Shown: positions 7,051 through 14,885 of the stretch, one piece after another
How the letters are laid out: every line of letters begins with the position of its first letter
How positions within the stretch are numbered: the stretch's first letter is position 1
From: Streptomyces piniterrae
Lineage (GTDB): Bacteria > Actinomycetota > Actinomycetes > Streptomycetales > Streptomycetaceae
Reading direction: 5' to 3'
Length of the DNA: 64,000 nt
Assembly: GCF_005048155.1 (NCBI RefSeq)
Contig: NZ_SUMB01000018.1
Location: 1 to 64,000 of the forward strand
Notes under the pieces: generated by a model
The model's database searches: none
What the model was told of the DNA's origin: nothing
What the model saw: only the letters and a program-made list of their open reading frames with translations
Translations under genes and position numbers: made by a program

Positions 7051-9720
7051 TCAGGCCACCTCGGCGACGAGCCGCTCGACGGCCTCGATGGCCTCCGGCA
7101 CCGCGTCGGCCTTCTGACCGCCGCCCTGGGCGACGTCCGGCTTGCCGCCGCCGCCTCCGCCGAGCGTCTTGGCGGCCGTACGGACCAGCTCGCCGGCCTT
7201 GATGCCGCGCTCGCGGGCGGCCTCGTTGGTGGCGATGACGGTCACCGGGCGGCCGTTGGCCACCGAGAACAGGGCCACGACGGCGGCGCGGTCGCCGGCG
7301 ATGCGGCCGCGCACGTCCAGCACCAGCTTGCGCAGATCGTCGGCGGAGGTGCCGTCCGGGACCTGGCCGACGGCCAGGGCCACGCCCCGCACGTCCTTGG
7401 CGCCCTCGGCCAGCCCGGCGGCGGCCTGGAGCACCTTCTCGGCGCGGAACTTCTCGATCTCCTTCTCGGCGTCCTTCAGCTTGGCCAGAACACCGGAGAT
7501 CTTCTCGGGCAGCTCCTCCGGGCGGCCCTTGACCAGCTCGGTGAGCTGCGAGACGACGGTGTGCTCGCGGGCCAGGAACCGGTAGGCGTCCACGCCGACC
7601 AGCGCCTCGACACGGCGTACGCCGGAGCCGATGGACGATTCGCCGAGCAGCTTCACCAGGCCGAGCTGGGCGGTGTTGTGGACATGCGTGCCGCCGCACA
7701 GCTCCTTGGAGAAGTCGCCGATGGTGACCACGCGCACCCGGTCGCCGTACTTCTCGCCGAACTCGGCGATGGCGCCCTGCTTCTTGGCGTCCTCCATGCT
7801 CATGACCTCGGCGTGCACATCGAGCTCACGGGCGAGGACGTCGTTGATCTTCTGCTCGACGTCGGTGAGGACCGAGCCCGGTACGGCGGTCGGCGACCCG
7901 AAGTCGAAGCGGAAGCGGCCCGGGGAGTTCTCCGAACCGGCCTGGGCGGCCGTCGGGCCGAGGGCGTCGCGCAGCGCCTGGTGCGTGAGGTGGGTGGCGC
8001 TGTGGGCGCGGGCGATGGCCCGGCGGCGGGTGACGTCGATGGCGGCGTACCCGGCGGCGCCGAGCACCACCTCGCCGACCTGGACGACCCCCTTGTGGAC
8101 CGTGACGCCGGGCACCGGCTGCTGGACGTCGCGGACCTCGACGACGGCGCCGGAGTCCAGCTTGATCCGGCCGGTGTCGGCGAGCTGGCCGCCGCCCTCG
8201 GCGTAGAACGGGGTGCGGTCCAGGACGACCTCGACCTCGTCGCCCTCGTGGGCGGCGGGCGCCGGGACGCCGTTGACCAGCAGGCCGACGACGGTGGACT
8301 CGCCCTCGGTGGCGCTGTAGCCGGTGAACTCGGTGGCGCCGGACTTGTCGGCGACCTCGCGGTAGGCGGACAGGTCGGCGTGGCCGCTCTTCTTGGCCTG
8401 GGCGTCGGCCTTGGCGCGGTCCCGCTGCTCCTTCATCAGGCGGCGGAAGCCGTCCTCGTCCACCGAAAGGCCCTGCTCGGCGGCCATTTCGAGGGTGAGG
8501 TCGATGGGGAAGCCCCAGGTGTCGTGGAGCAGGAACGCCTTGTCGCCGGCCAGGACCGTGCCACCGGCGGTCTTGGTGTCGGTGACAGCGGTGTCGAGGA
8601 TGTTGGTGCCGGCCTTCAGCGTCTTGACGAAGGCGGCCTCCTCGGCGAGGGCGACCGTCTCGATGCGGCGGCGGTCCTCCAGCAGCTCCGGGTACTGCTG
8701 GCCCATCGTCTTGATGACGACGTCCAGCAGCTCGCCGACGACTAGGTCCGTGGCGCCGAGCAGCCGCATGTTGCGGATGGCGCGGCGCATGATGCGGCGC
8801 AGGACGTAGCCGCGGCCCTCGTTGCCGGGGGTGACGCCGTCGCCGATGAGCATCGTGGCGGTGCGGATGTGGTCGGCGACGACGCGGAGCGAGACGTCGG
8901 AGCCGTGCGCGGCGCCGTAGCGGACGCCGGTGAGCTCGGTGGCCTTGTCGATGACGACGCGCAGGGTGTCCGTCTCGTACATGTTCGGGACGTCCTGCAG
9001 GATCATCGCCAGGCGCTCGAGGCCGAGCCCGGTGTCGATGTTCTTGCTGGGCAGGTCACCGAGGATCTCGAAGTCCTCCTTGCCGGTGCCGGCGCCCCGC
9101 TCGTACTGCATGAAGACCAGGTTCCAGATCTCCACGTACCGCTCGTCGTTGACGGCCGGGCCGCCCTCGACGCCGAATTCCGGGCCGCGGTCGTAGTTGA
9201 TCTCGGAGCACGGGCCGCACGGGCCCGGGACGCCCATGGACCAGTAGTTCTCCTTCTTGCCCAGCCGCTGGATGCGCTCCTTGGGCACCCCGACGACCTC
9301 GTGCCAGATCCGCTCGGCCTCGTCGTCGTCGAGGTAGACGGTGATCCAGAGCTTCTCCGGGTCGAGGCCGTAGCCGCCGTCGGCCTGCGAGCTGGTCAGC
9401 AGCTCCCAGGCGTACTTGATGGCGCCTTCCTTGAAGTAGTCGCCGAAGGAGAAGTTGCCGCACATCTGGAAGAACGTGCCGTGCCGGGTGGTCTTGCCGA
9501 CCTCTTCGATGTCCGGGGTACGGACGCACTTCTGGACGCTGGTGGCGCGCGCGGCGGGCGGCTTGACCTCGCCGAGGAAGTACGGCTTGAAGGGGACCAT
9601 GCCCGCGTTGACGAGCAGCAGCGTCGGGTCGTCCGCGATGAGCGACGCCGACGGCACGACGGTGTGCCCACGCTCTTCGAAGAAGCGCAGCCAGCGGCGG
9701 CGGATTTCAGCCGACTCCAT
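7051..9720 (-). CDS. alaS: Alanine-tRNA ligase
   Basis: Charges tRNA-Ala with alanine and edits mischarged Ser/Gly. It has 889 residues, typical for bacteria. The class II catalytic core is seen in the N-terminal half (GMVPFKPYFLGE and CGNFSFGDYFKEGAI). The editing domain carries the zinc-binding HSATHLTHQAL motif near residue 570 and CGGTHVHNTAQLG near 670. A Gly-rich DHHA1 domain (LGGGGGGKPDVAQGGG) ends the protein. The ATG overlaps the stop of the upstream DUF6167 gene by one base (TGATG). Confidence 0.97.
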   Translation of the reverse strand: MESAEIRRRWLRFFEERGHTVVPSASLIADDPTLLLVNAGMVPFKPYFLGEVKPPAARATSVQKCVRTPDIEEVGKTTRHGTFFQMCGNFSFGDYFKEGAIKYAWELLTSSQADGGYGLDPEKLWITVYLDDDEAERIWHEVVGVPKERIQRLGKKENYWSMGVPGPCGPCSEINYDRGPEFGVEGGPAVNDERYVEIWNLVFMQYERGAGTGKEDFEILGDLPSKNIDTGLGLERLAMILQDVPNMYETDTLRVVIDKATELTGVRYGAAHGSDVSLRVVADHIRTATMLIGDGVTPGNEGRGYVLRRIMRRAIRNMRLLGATDLVVGELLDVVIKTMGQQYPELLEDRRRIETVALAEEAAFVKTLKAGTNILDTAVTDTKTAGGTVLAGDKAFLLHDTWGFPIDLTLEMAAEQGLSVDEDGFRRLMKEQRDRAKADAQAKKSGHADLSAYREVADKSGATEFTGYSATEGESTVVGLLVNGVPAPAAHEGDEVEVVLDRTPFYAEGGGQLADTGRIKLDSGAVVEVRDVQQPVPGVTVHKGVVQVGEVVLGAAGYAAIDVTRRRAIARAHSATHLTHQALRDALGPTAAQAGSENSPGRFRFDFGSPTAVPGSVLTDVEQKINDVLARELDVHAEVMSMEDAKKQGAIAEFGEKYGDRVRVVTIGDFSKELCGGTHVHNTAQLGLVKLLGESSIGSGVRRVEALVGVDAYRFLAREHTVVSQLTELVKGRPEELPEKISGVLAKLKDAEKEIEKFRAEKVLQAAAGLAEGAKDVRGVALAVGQVPDGTSADDLRKLVLDVRGRIAGDRAAVVALFSVANGRPVTVIATNEAARERGIKAGELVRTAAKTLGGGGGGKPDVAQGGGQKADAVPEAIEAVERLVAEVA

Positions 9721-10067
9721 CAGTGGTCCTCATTTCCAGTCGGTCCGGTCAGCCCGGTCTGTCCGGGTGTTCTCGTGGTTCGGTAGTGCGTTTCGAGCGC
9801 CGCGGGGGTGCGCGGCGCGGGCAGCTCACGGACGTCGCTCGTGTCGCCGAGACCGAGCGCGTCGTGCAGCTGCTCTTCACGGTCCGCCATTCCCGTGCGT
9901 ACGTCCAATGCAAATTGACGCAGCCGGTGCCCTGCCTCGACGGCCTTGTCCGCGGCCTGCGCGGCGAGACTGTCGGGCTGCAGTTTGCGCAGCTTGCGGT
10001 GGACCTTGTTGGTGGCCCACACCCCGGCGGCGGCGCCGGTGGTGAACCAGAATGCGCGGCGGAACAT
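9720..10067 (-). CDS. DUF6167-type small conserved protein
   Basis: A 115-residue protein with one short hydrophobic N-terminal segment (FRRAFWFTTGAAAGVWAT), then a basic KVHRKLRKLQ stretch, an Ala-rich helix and a disordered C-terminus. In actinobacteria this family sits immediately upstream of alaS, as here; I assign DUF6167 from that context and the N-terminal pattern. No catalytic motif is visible and the function is unknown. The stop overlaps the alaS ATG, suggesting coupled translation. It is probably a single-pass membrane protein partnering with the adjacent DUF948 protein; that is inference. Confidence 0.8.
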   Translation of the reverse strand: MFRRAFWFTTGAAAGVWATNKVHRKLRKLQPDSLAAQAADKAVEAGHRLRQFALDVRTGMADREEQLHDALGLGDTSDVRELPAPRTPAALETHYRTTRTPGQTGLTGPTGNEDH

Positions 10068-10075
10068 CGCTGTGA

Positions 10076-10522
10076 TCAGTCCTTGGAGCGACGGTTGCGG
10101 CGCCCGCCACGGCGGGCGCCGGGCAGGGTTCGGCCGACGACGACGGTGCGCTTTGCGCCGTCGGCGGGGGCGGCGGCGCCCTTCTTGCCGATCGCGCGGC
10201 GCACGCCGTAGCCGAACGCCGCGACCTTGACCAGCGGTCCGCCGAAGGCGGAGGAGACGGTCGAGGAGAGCGCGGAGGCGTTGGCGGTGACCTCTTGGAC
10301 GTCGGCCGCGATGGCGTCGACGCGGGCCAGTTGGGTGTGCGCGGAGCGGACGGTGGCGGACGCGTCGGCGAGCAGCGGGACGGCCTGGTCGGACACCTCG
10401 GACACCATCTTGGTGGTCGCCTTGAGCGTCTGTGCGAGCCTCACCAGCACGAGGGCGAGGAACGACACGAGGATCGCCCAGAAGACGGCCACGAGGATCC
10501 CGGCCACCTCTCCACCGGACAC
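10076..10522 (-). CDS. DUF948 single-pass membrane protein
   Basis: A 148-residue protein. Residues ~6-28 form a membrane span (GILVAVFWAILVSFLALVLV), followed by a long helical stretch rich in Ala, Val and Ser (about 35-90) of the DUF948 type, and a very basic tail (RRGGRRNRRSKD). The family resembles methyl-accepting-like coiled coils in Gram-positives; its role is not established. The GTG at 10522 directly precedes SGGEVAGILVAV. It lies 8 bases upstream of the DUF6167 gene and is presumably co-transcribed with alaS. Confidence 0.8.
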   Translation of the reverse strand: MSGGEVAGILVAVFWAILVSFLALVLVRLAQTLKATTKMVSEVSDQAVPLLADASATVRSAHTQLARVDAIAADVQEVTANASALSSTVSSAFGGPLVKVAAFGYGVRRAIGKKGAAAPADGAKRTVVVGRTLPGARRGGRRNRRSKD

Positions 10523-10666
10523 GTTGGCACCACTTTCCGACTGGTTGGGGCCGAGCTCGGCCCGCTCGGTTGTCCCGCTCGAACGGCAACCTTGACCTTA
10601 TCGCGCCGTGACTGTCCGTCCGTACCCCGTTCCCGGAGAGGGGCGGGCGTCGGCACAACGAACGAA

Positions 10667-10707
10667 CCCGCCGTCTCCCCGTCCGCGAGCGGCGGGGAGA
10701 CGGCGGG
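10667..10707 (-). terminator. Rho-independent-type terminator of rpsD
   Basis: Perfect 15-bp inverted repeat (CCCGCCGTCTCCCCG / CGGGGAGACGGCGGG) with an 11-base loop, 30 bases past the rpsD stop. On the - strand it is followed by a moderately T-rich run (TTCGTTCGTTG). It separates rpsD from the DUF948-alaS operon. Confidence 0.85.
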
Positions 10708-10736
10708 CTGTGCTGAGGCTGCGCCTGCGGTGCTGC

Positions 10737-11348
10737 TTAGCGGGCGTAGTACTCGACGACGAGCTGCTCGTCGCAGATCACCGGGATCTCCTTGCGGTTC
10801 GGGTCCCGGTCGAGGCGGAACGCCAGAGCCTGCAGGTTGACCTCCAGGTAGCGGGGGGTCTCGCCGTCGGGGGCGTAGCCACCCTCACGCGCGACCTGGA
10901 AGGGGTGCTTCTCGCGGCTGCGCTCGCGGACCATCACGACGTCGCCGGGGCGGACGCGGAAGGACGGCTTGTCGACCTTGCGGTCGTTGACCGCGATGTG
11001 GCCGTGGACGACCATCTGGCGGGCCTGGTAGATGGTGCGGGCGATACCCGACCGCAGGACGAGCGCGTCCAGACGGCGCTCAAGCTCGACGATCAGGGCC
11101 TCGCCCGTCTTGCCTTCGACCTTCCGAGCGCGGTCGTAGGCACGGGCCATCTGGCGCTCGCTGATGTCGTACTGCGCACGCAGACGCTGCTTCTCCAGCA
11201 GACGGACCTTGTAGTCACTGCTCTGCTTGCGGCCACGGCCGTGCTCGCCGGGCGGGTAGGGACGGGCCTCGAAGTACTTGACGGCCTTCGGCGTCAGCGC
11301 GATGCCGAGCGCGCGCGACTTCTTGACCTTGGGACGCGACTGGTTCAC
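10737..11348 (-). CDS. rpsD: 30S ribosomal protein S4
   Basis: Primary 16S rRNA-binding protein of the 30S body. It has 203 residues. The N-terminal domain lacks the Cys4 zinc site (a zinc-free S4 form), with RPYPPGEHGRGRKQSSDYKV as a family signature. The S4 RNA-binding domain follows (RRLDALVLRSGIARTIYQAR, then VVHGHIAVN). A GGAGG site lies ~9 bases before the ATG at 11348. It is a single-gene unit, divergent from the DUF2470 gene, and an iron box lies only 23 bases upstream of its start codon. Confidence 0.97.
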   Translation of the reverse strand: MNQSRPKVKKSRALGIALTPKAVKYFEARPYPPGEHGRGRKQSSDYKVRLLEKQRLRAQYDISERQMARAYDRARKVEGKTGEALIVELERRLDALVLRSGIARTIYQARQMVVHGHIAVNDRKVDKPSFRVRPGDVVMVRERSREKHPFQVAREGGYAPDGETPRYLEVNLQALAFRLDRDPNRKEIPVICDEQLVVEYYAR

Positions 11349-11370
11349 GTGGAACGGACCTCCGTGTAAG

Positions 11371-11389
11371 TTAGGTGAGGCTTACCTTA
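11371..11389. promoter_or_regulatory. Iron box (DmdR/IdeR/DtxR-type operator)
   Basis: TTAGGTGAGGCTTACCTTA is a 19-base imperfect palindrome that differs from the Streptomyces iron-box consensus as I recall it (TTAGGTTAGGCTCACCTAA) at three positions. It lies 15 bases before the DUF2470 start (+) and 22 bases before the rpsD start (-), in the shared intergenic region. The likely binder is the iron-dependent repressor DmdR1. Its nearness to the DUF2470 gene suggests that gene is the target; an effect on rpsD is possible. Confidence 0.75.
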
Positions 11390-11404
11390 GCGCGAGGAGA
11401 ACGC

Positions 11405-12322
11405 ATGTTTCGACCTGGGATCCCCCTGCCCAGTGCCCAGAGCACCGAGGCGGGTCAGCCGCGTCCCGTGGAAAACGCCCAGCAGCCCACCGCCGCCGAG
11501 CGCGTACGAACCCTCGTCGAGTCCAATGGTATGGCGTCCCTGAGCATCCCCGGAGTCGAGGACCCCGACGAGACCGGCCTCGGGGCGCCCGTCTGCCGGA
11601 CGGTGACACCCGAGGGAGACGTGCTGTTGCTGGTTCCTGGCGACTCCGCGGCGGCACGGGCCGCCGCCCACGCCCAGGACGACGACCTCACCGCCGTGAT
11701 GGAGATCACGGATGTCGCGCCGGTTTCGGTGCCGCATCGCATCCGCGGACGGGCCTGGGTGGCCGGCTGGCTGACCCCCGTACGCAACGAGCAGCGCGCC
11801 CAGGCAGCGATGCTGCTCGCCGAGCGGCATCCCGTCGGCGAGCTGCTCGGCATCGGGGAGGCGCTCCAGCCCGAGCCGGCACCGGGGTTGTACGGGCGGA
11901 CCGCCTGGATGATGCTGCGCCTGGAGGTCGGTGAGGGCGCGGTGGACGACCTGTGGGGCGCCGAGCCCGTGGAGCCCGACGAGTTCGCCGCCGCGACGCC
12001 CGATCCGCTGGTGGCCCACGAGGCCGACCTGCTCCAGCATCTGCACGCGGCGCACGACGACCAGGTGCGCGGCCTGTGCAGCCTGCTGGGCGACCGCGCC
12101 CAGCTCTGCGGCGCGCGCGACCGGGCGGTACCGGTGGCGCTGGACCGCTTCGGCCTGCGGGTTCGCTTTGTCCAGGGATCCGGGGGTCGCTCCCCGGGAG
12201 ACGGCGGCACCGATGCCGAGCAGCGCTCCTTCGACGCCCGCTTCGACTTCCCCGAGCCGGTACGGGACGTCGCCGAACTGCGCCGCGCCATGCACGGCCT
12301 CTTCGAGGCGGCCGCGGAGTAG
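11405..12322 (+). CDS. DUF2470 protein, HugZ/heme-utilisation-like
   Basis: A 305-residue protein with an N-terminal split-barrel-like domain (about 30-165: VRTLVESNGMASLSIPGVED, then GDVLLLVPGDS and VPHRIRGRAWVAGWLTPVR) and a C-terminal DUF2470 domain (about 205-300, with LLQHLHAAHDDQVRGL). DUF2470 is found in HugZ-type heme-degrading or heme-binding proteins, so a role in heme or iron handling is reasonable but inferred. The ATG at 11405 follows a GAGGAGA site; an upstream in-frame start at 11375 falls inside the iron box and is rejected. The iron box predicts repression under iron sufficiency. Confidence 0.85.
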   Translation: MFRPGIPLPSAQSTEAGQPRPVENAQQPTAAERVRTLVESNGMASLSIPGVEDPDETGLGAPVCRTVTPEGDVLLLVPGDSAAARAAAHAQDDDLTAVMEITDVAPVSVPHRIRGRAWVAGWLTPVRNEQRAQAAMLLAERHPVGELLGIGEALQPEPAPGLYGRTAWMMLRLEVGEGAVDDLWGAEPVEPDEFAAATPDPLVAHEADLLQHLHAAHDDQVRGLCSLLGDRAQLCGARDRAVPVALDRFGLRVRFVQGSGGRSPGDGGTDAEQRSFDARFDFPEPVRDVAELRRAMHGLFEAAAE

Positions 12323-12366
12323 GGAGCGGCGAAGCAGGGGCAGCGCACCGGGGCTTCGGCCGACGC

Positions 12367-12389
12367 GGCGCCGCCCGGCCGGCGGCGCC
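12367..12389. terminator. Hairpin between convergent genes
   Basis: Nine-bp perfect stem GGCGCCGCC/GGCGGCGCC with a 5-base loop, between the ends of the DUF2470 gene (+) and rarA (-). It could serve both directions; no T-run is seen. Confidence 0.5.
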
Positions 12390-12470
12390 CAGTGGCGCCC
12401 AACTCGCCGTCCGCTGACGGGGGTTGACCGGACCGGACGGGCGCGCGGCACCGGGGCAGTCAGCGCCGGG

Positions 12471-13850
12471 CTACTCGGAGCCGCCCTCCCCCGTCGCGCC
12501 CGTCGCGCCGCGCAGTCGCGCGCGGACCCGCTCGGCGACGTCCGCGTAGCGAGCCTCGGCGCCGTGCCGGGTCGGGGTGTAGTAGCGCCTGCCGTGGACC
12601 TCGTCCGGTGCGTACTGCTGGGCCGCGATGCCGCCCGGGAGGTCGTGCGGGTACTGGTAGCCCTGGCCGTGGCCGAGCTTCTGGGCGCCCTTGTAGTGGC
12701 TGTCGCGCAGATGCGGCGGCACGGCGCCGGCCCGCCCCGCGCGGACGTCCGCCAGCGCGGCGTCGATCGCCATGTACGCGGCGTTCGACTTGGGCGCCAG
12801 GGCGAGCGCGATGGTGGCCTGGCTCAGGGTGATCCGGGCCTCGGGGAAGCCGATCATCGCCACCGCCTGGGCCGCGGCGACCGCGGTCTGCAGGGCGGTG
12901 GGGTCGGCCAGGCCGATGTCCTCGCTCGCCGAGATCATCAGCCGGCGGGCGATGAACCGCGGGTCCTCGCCCGCCTCGATCATCCGGGCCAGATAGTGCA
13001 GCGCGGCATCGACGTCGGAGCCGCGGATGGACTTGATCAGGGCGCTGGCGACGTCGTAATGCTGGTCGCCGTCCCGGTCGTACTTCACCGCAGCGCGGTC
13101 GACGGACTCCTCCAGGGTCTGGAGGGTGATCTCCGTTTCTCCCTTGGCCATCGCCGAGCCGGCCCCGGCCTCCAGGGCCGTCAGCGCCCGCCGGGCGTCG
13201 CCGCCCGCGATCCGCAGCAGATGCGCCTCGGTGTCCTCGGGCAGGGTGACCGCGCCCGCGAGCCCGCGCGCATCGGTCACGGCGCGGCGCAGCAGCCCGC
13301 GCAGATCGTCGTCCGTGAGCGGTTCCAGCGTCAGCAGCAGCGAACGGGACAGCAGCGGGGAGATCACCGAGAAATACGGGTTCTCGGTGGTCGCGGCGAT
13401 CAGGGTGACCCAGCGGTTCTCCACGGCGGGCAGCAGGGAGTCCTGCTGGGCCTTGCTGAAGCGGTGGATCTCGTCGAGGAAGAGGACGGTCTCCTTGCCG
13501 AAGCCGCCGGAGGCGCGCCGGGCACCGTCGATGACCGCCCGGACCTCCTTGACCCCGGCCGTGATCGCGGAGAGCTCCACGAAGCGCTTGTTCGTCGCCT
13601 GGCTGACGACATACGCCAGGGTCGTCTTGCCGATGCCGGGCGGCCCCCACAGGAACACCGACGACGGCCCCGCCGGGCCCCCGTCGCCCTCGCCGACGAG
13701 GCGGCGCAGCGGCGAGCCCGGCCTGAGCAGATGCTGCTGCCCCACGACCTCGTCGAGGGTGCGCGGGCGCATCCGCACGGCGAGCGGAGACCCCGCGGGG
13801 TCCTTCTCCTGGCGGTCTTCGGCGGCGGCGGTGAACAGGTCGGGCTCCAC
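12471..13850 (-). CDS. rarA: Replication-associated recombination protein A (MgsA/RarA AAA+ ATPase)
   Basis: AAA+ ATPase acting at stalled replication forks. The ~459 residues match the family. Walker A is FLWGPPGIGKTTLAYVV, Walker B is VLFLDEIHRFSKAQQDSLLP, and sensor 1 is TLIAATTENPYFSV. The C-terminal MgsA tetramerisation region has LADPTALQTAVAAAQAV and HLRDSHYKGAQKLGHGQGYQ. I use the GTG at 13850 giving VEPDLFTAAAEDRQ; a GTG two codons upstream is equally possible, and the longest frame starts inside a terminator hairpin. Confidence 0.93.
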   Translation of the reverse strand: MEPDLFTAAAEDRQEKDPAGSPLAVRMRPRTLDEVVGQQHLLRPGSPLRRLVGEGDGGPAGPSSVFLWGPPGIGKTTLAYVVSQATNKRFVELSAITAGVKEVRAVIDGARRASGGFGKETVLFLDEIHRFSKAQQDSLLPAVENRWVTLIAATTENPYFSVISPLLSRSLLLTLEPLTDDDLRGLLRRAVTDARGLAGAVTLPEDTEAHLLRIAGGDARRALTALEAGAGSAMAKGETEITLQTLEESVDRAAVKYDRDGDQHYDVASALIKSIRGSDVDAALHYLARMIEAGEDPRFIARRLMISASEDIGLADPTALQTAVAAAQAVAMIGFPEARITLSQATIALALAPKSNAAYMAIDAALADVRAGRAGAVPPHLRDSHYKGAQKLGHGQGYQYPHDLPGGIAAQQYAPDEVHGRRYYTPTRHGAEARYADVAERVRARLRGATGATGEGGSE

Positions 13851-13879
13851 GCTCACGAGCCTATGCCACCCCACTGACA

Positions 13880-13911
13880 ACGCCCCTGGCCACCGCGGTG
13901 ACCAGGGGCGT
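13880..13911 (-). terminator. Terminator after the VKOR-family gene
   Basis: Stem ACGCCCCTGG/CCAGGGGCGT (10 bp) closing an inner CACCGCGGTG palindrome. It lies 57 bases past the VKOR stop and just before the rarA start. Confidence 0.7.
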
Positions 13912-13968
13912 CGGAAGCCCGGAGACAGACCGTGCCCGGTGGATCGGGCCCAGGGCCTGTCCGAGGCG

Positions 13969-14610
13969 CTAGATCAGAGTGCTCCAGTACGACCAGAAGT
14001 TGGTGAGGATCAGCAGCAGGATCACGCCGTACCAGAGCACCGGTACGACCCAGTGGAACTCCAGCACCGACGTCCGCAGCGCCGCGGGGGCCGGGATGAT
14101 GCCGTGCTTGATGTTGTGCACGGTCGTGTACCAGAACATCAGGATCGTGACGGCCCAGGTCAGCGAGCACCACAGGCACAGCGAGTGGATGCTGTAGAGC
14201 GACTGGACCATCAGCCACATGCAGAAGACGGCACCGAGCAGGGTGCCGACGTTCAGCCCGATCCAGTACCAGCGGCGGTAGCGGGCGCCCGACAGCAGGC
14301 CCATGCCGATCGCGACGACCGCACCGAAGGCGACCAGTCCGGCGAGCGGGTTCGGGAAGCCGAAGACGTCCGCCTGCCAGCTGTTCATGACATTGGTGCA
14401 GGAGATGATCGGGTTGAGGCTGCAGGCCGGCTTGAAGGTCGGGTCCTTGAGCAGCTCGAACTTGTCGAGGGTGATGACCGCCGCGGCCAGGATGCCCAGC
14501 GCGCCGGTGATCACCAGGAGGAGGGCGAATCCGCGACCCGCGCCGATGGTGCCCGAGTCGCTCGCGTGGTCGTCGTCGATGGACACGTCATCAACCGCTG
14601 TCGTCGTCAT
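13969..14610 (-). CDS. Vitamin K epoxide reductase family membrane protein
   Basis: A 213-residue integral membrane protein with about five spans. The VKOR redox Cys set is visible: the loop pair in PACSLNPIISCTNVM (about residues 63-72) and the membrane CLWC (CXXC) motif in SIHSLCLWCSLTWAV. Actinobacterial VKOR homologues reoxidise DsbA-like proteins and so drive disulfide formation outside the membrane. The ATG at 14610 follows a long non-coding upstream region and gives the family-like acidic N-terminus (VDDVSIDDD). It appears monocistronic, with a terminator at 13880-13911. Confidence 0.9.
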   Translation of the reverse strand: MTTTAVDDVSIDDDHASDSGTIGAGRGFALLLVITGALGILAAAVITLDKFELLKDPTFKPACSLNPIISCTNVMNSWQADVFGFPNPLAGLVAFGAVVAIGMGLLSGARYRRWYWIGLNVGTLLGAVFCMWLMVQSLYSIHSLCLWCSLTWAVTILMFWYTTVHNIKHGIIPAPAALRTSVLEFHWVVPVLWYGVILLLILTNFWSYWSTLI

Positions 14611-14805
14611 AGGGCCGTTCCGTCGTCGGTGGGGAGTGTGGCCGGGGCCCGCACCCGCGGGCGCGGCTTTCATTGTGCCCCAAGTCCACAACGCCCCACC
14701 GTTCGATACGCGTAAGTAAGGGGGATCCACAGGCCGGAGATTGACGCGAGGGCCGCCCCGACGATCACTCCCCGCCCGGACGGCCCTCGTCTCTCCCCAC
14801 GAACA

Positions 14806-14885
14806 CCGCAACCATCAATTGCGCAACCCACACGGCGAGCAATTGGGTCCGCGAGAGCGGCGCCGGTTTAGGCGCAAAGGGGTCA
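14806..14885 (-). repeat. Copy B of an ~80-base dispersed element, directly after the hisS stop
   Basis: Reading on the - strand from the hisS TGA, this stretch aligns along its whole length with 19382-19459 on the + strand. Shared blocks include GCCGCTCTCGCGGA, CTCGCCGT, GGGTT and CAATTGATGG. The CCGCTCTCGCGG block can form a short hairpin. The rest of the intergenic stretch (14611-14805) shows only a weak 9-bp inverted repeat (14747-14755/14781-14789). Confidence 0.75.

Noticed and set aside
10737..11348. Zinc-binding (C+) form of ribosomal protein S4
   Set aside because: The N-terminal region has no cysteine cluster, so it is the zinc-free form.
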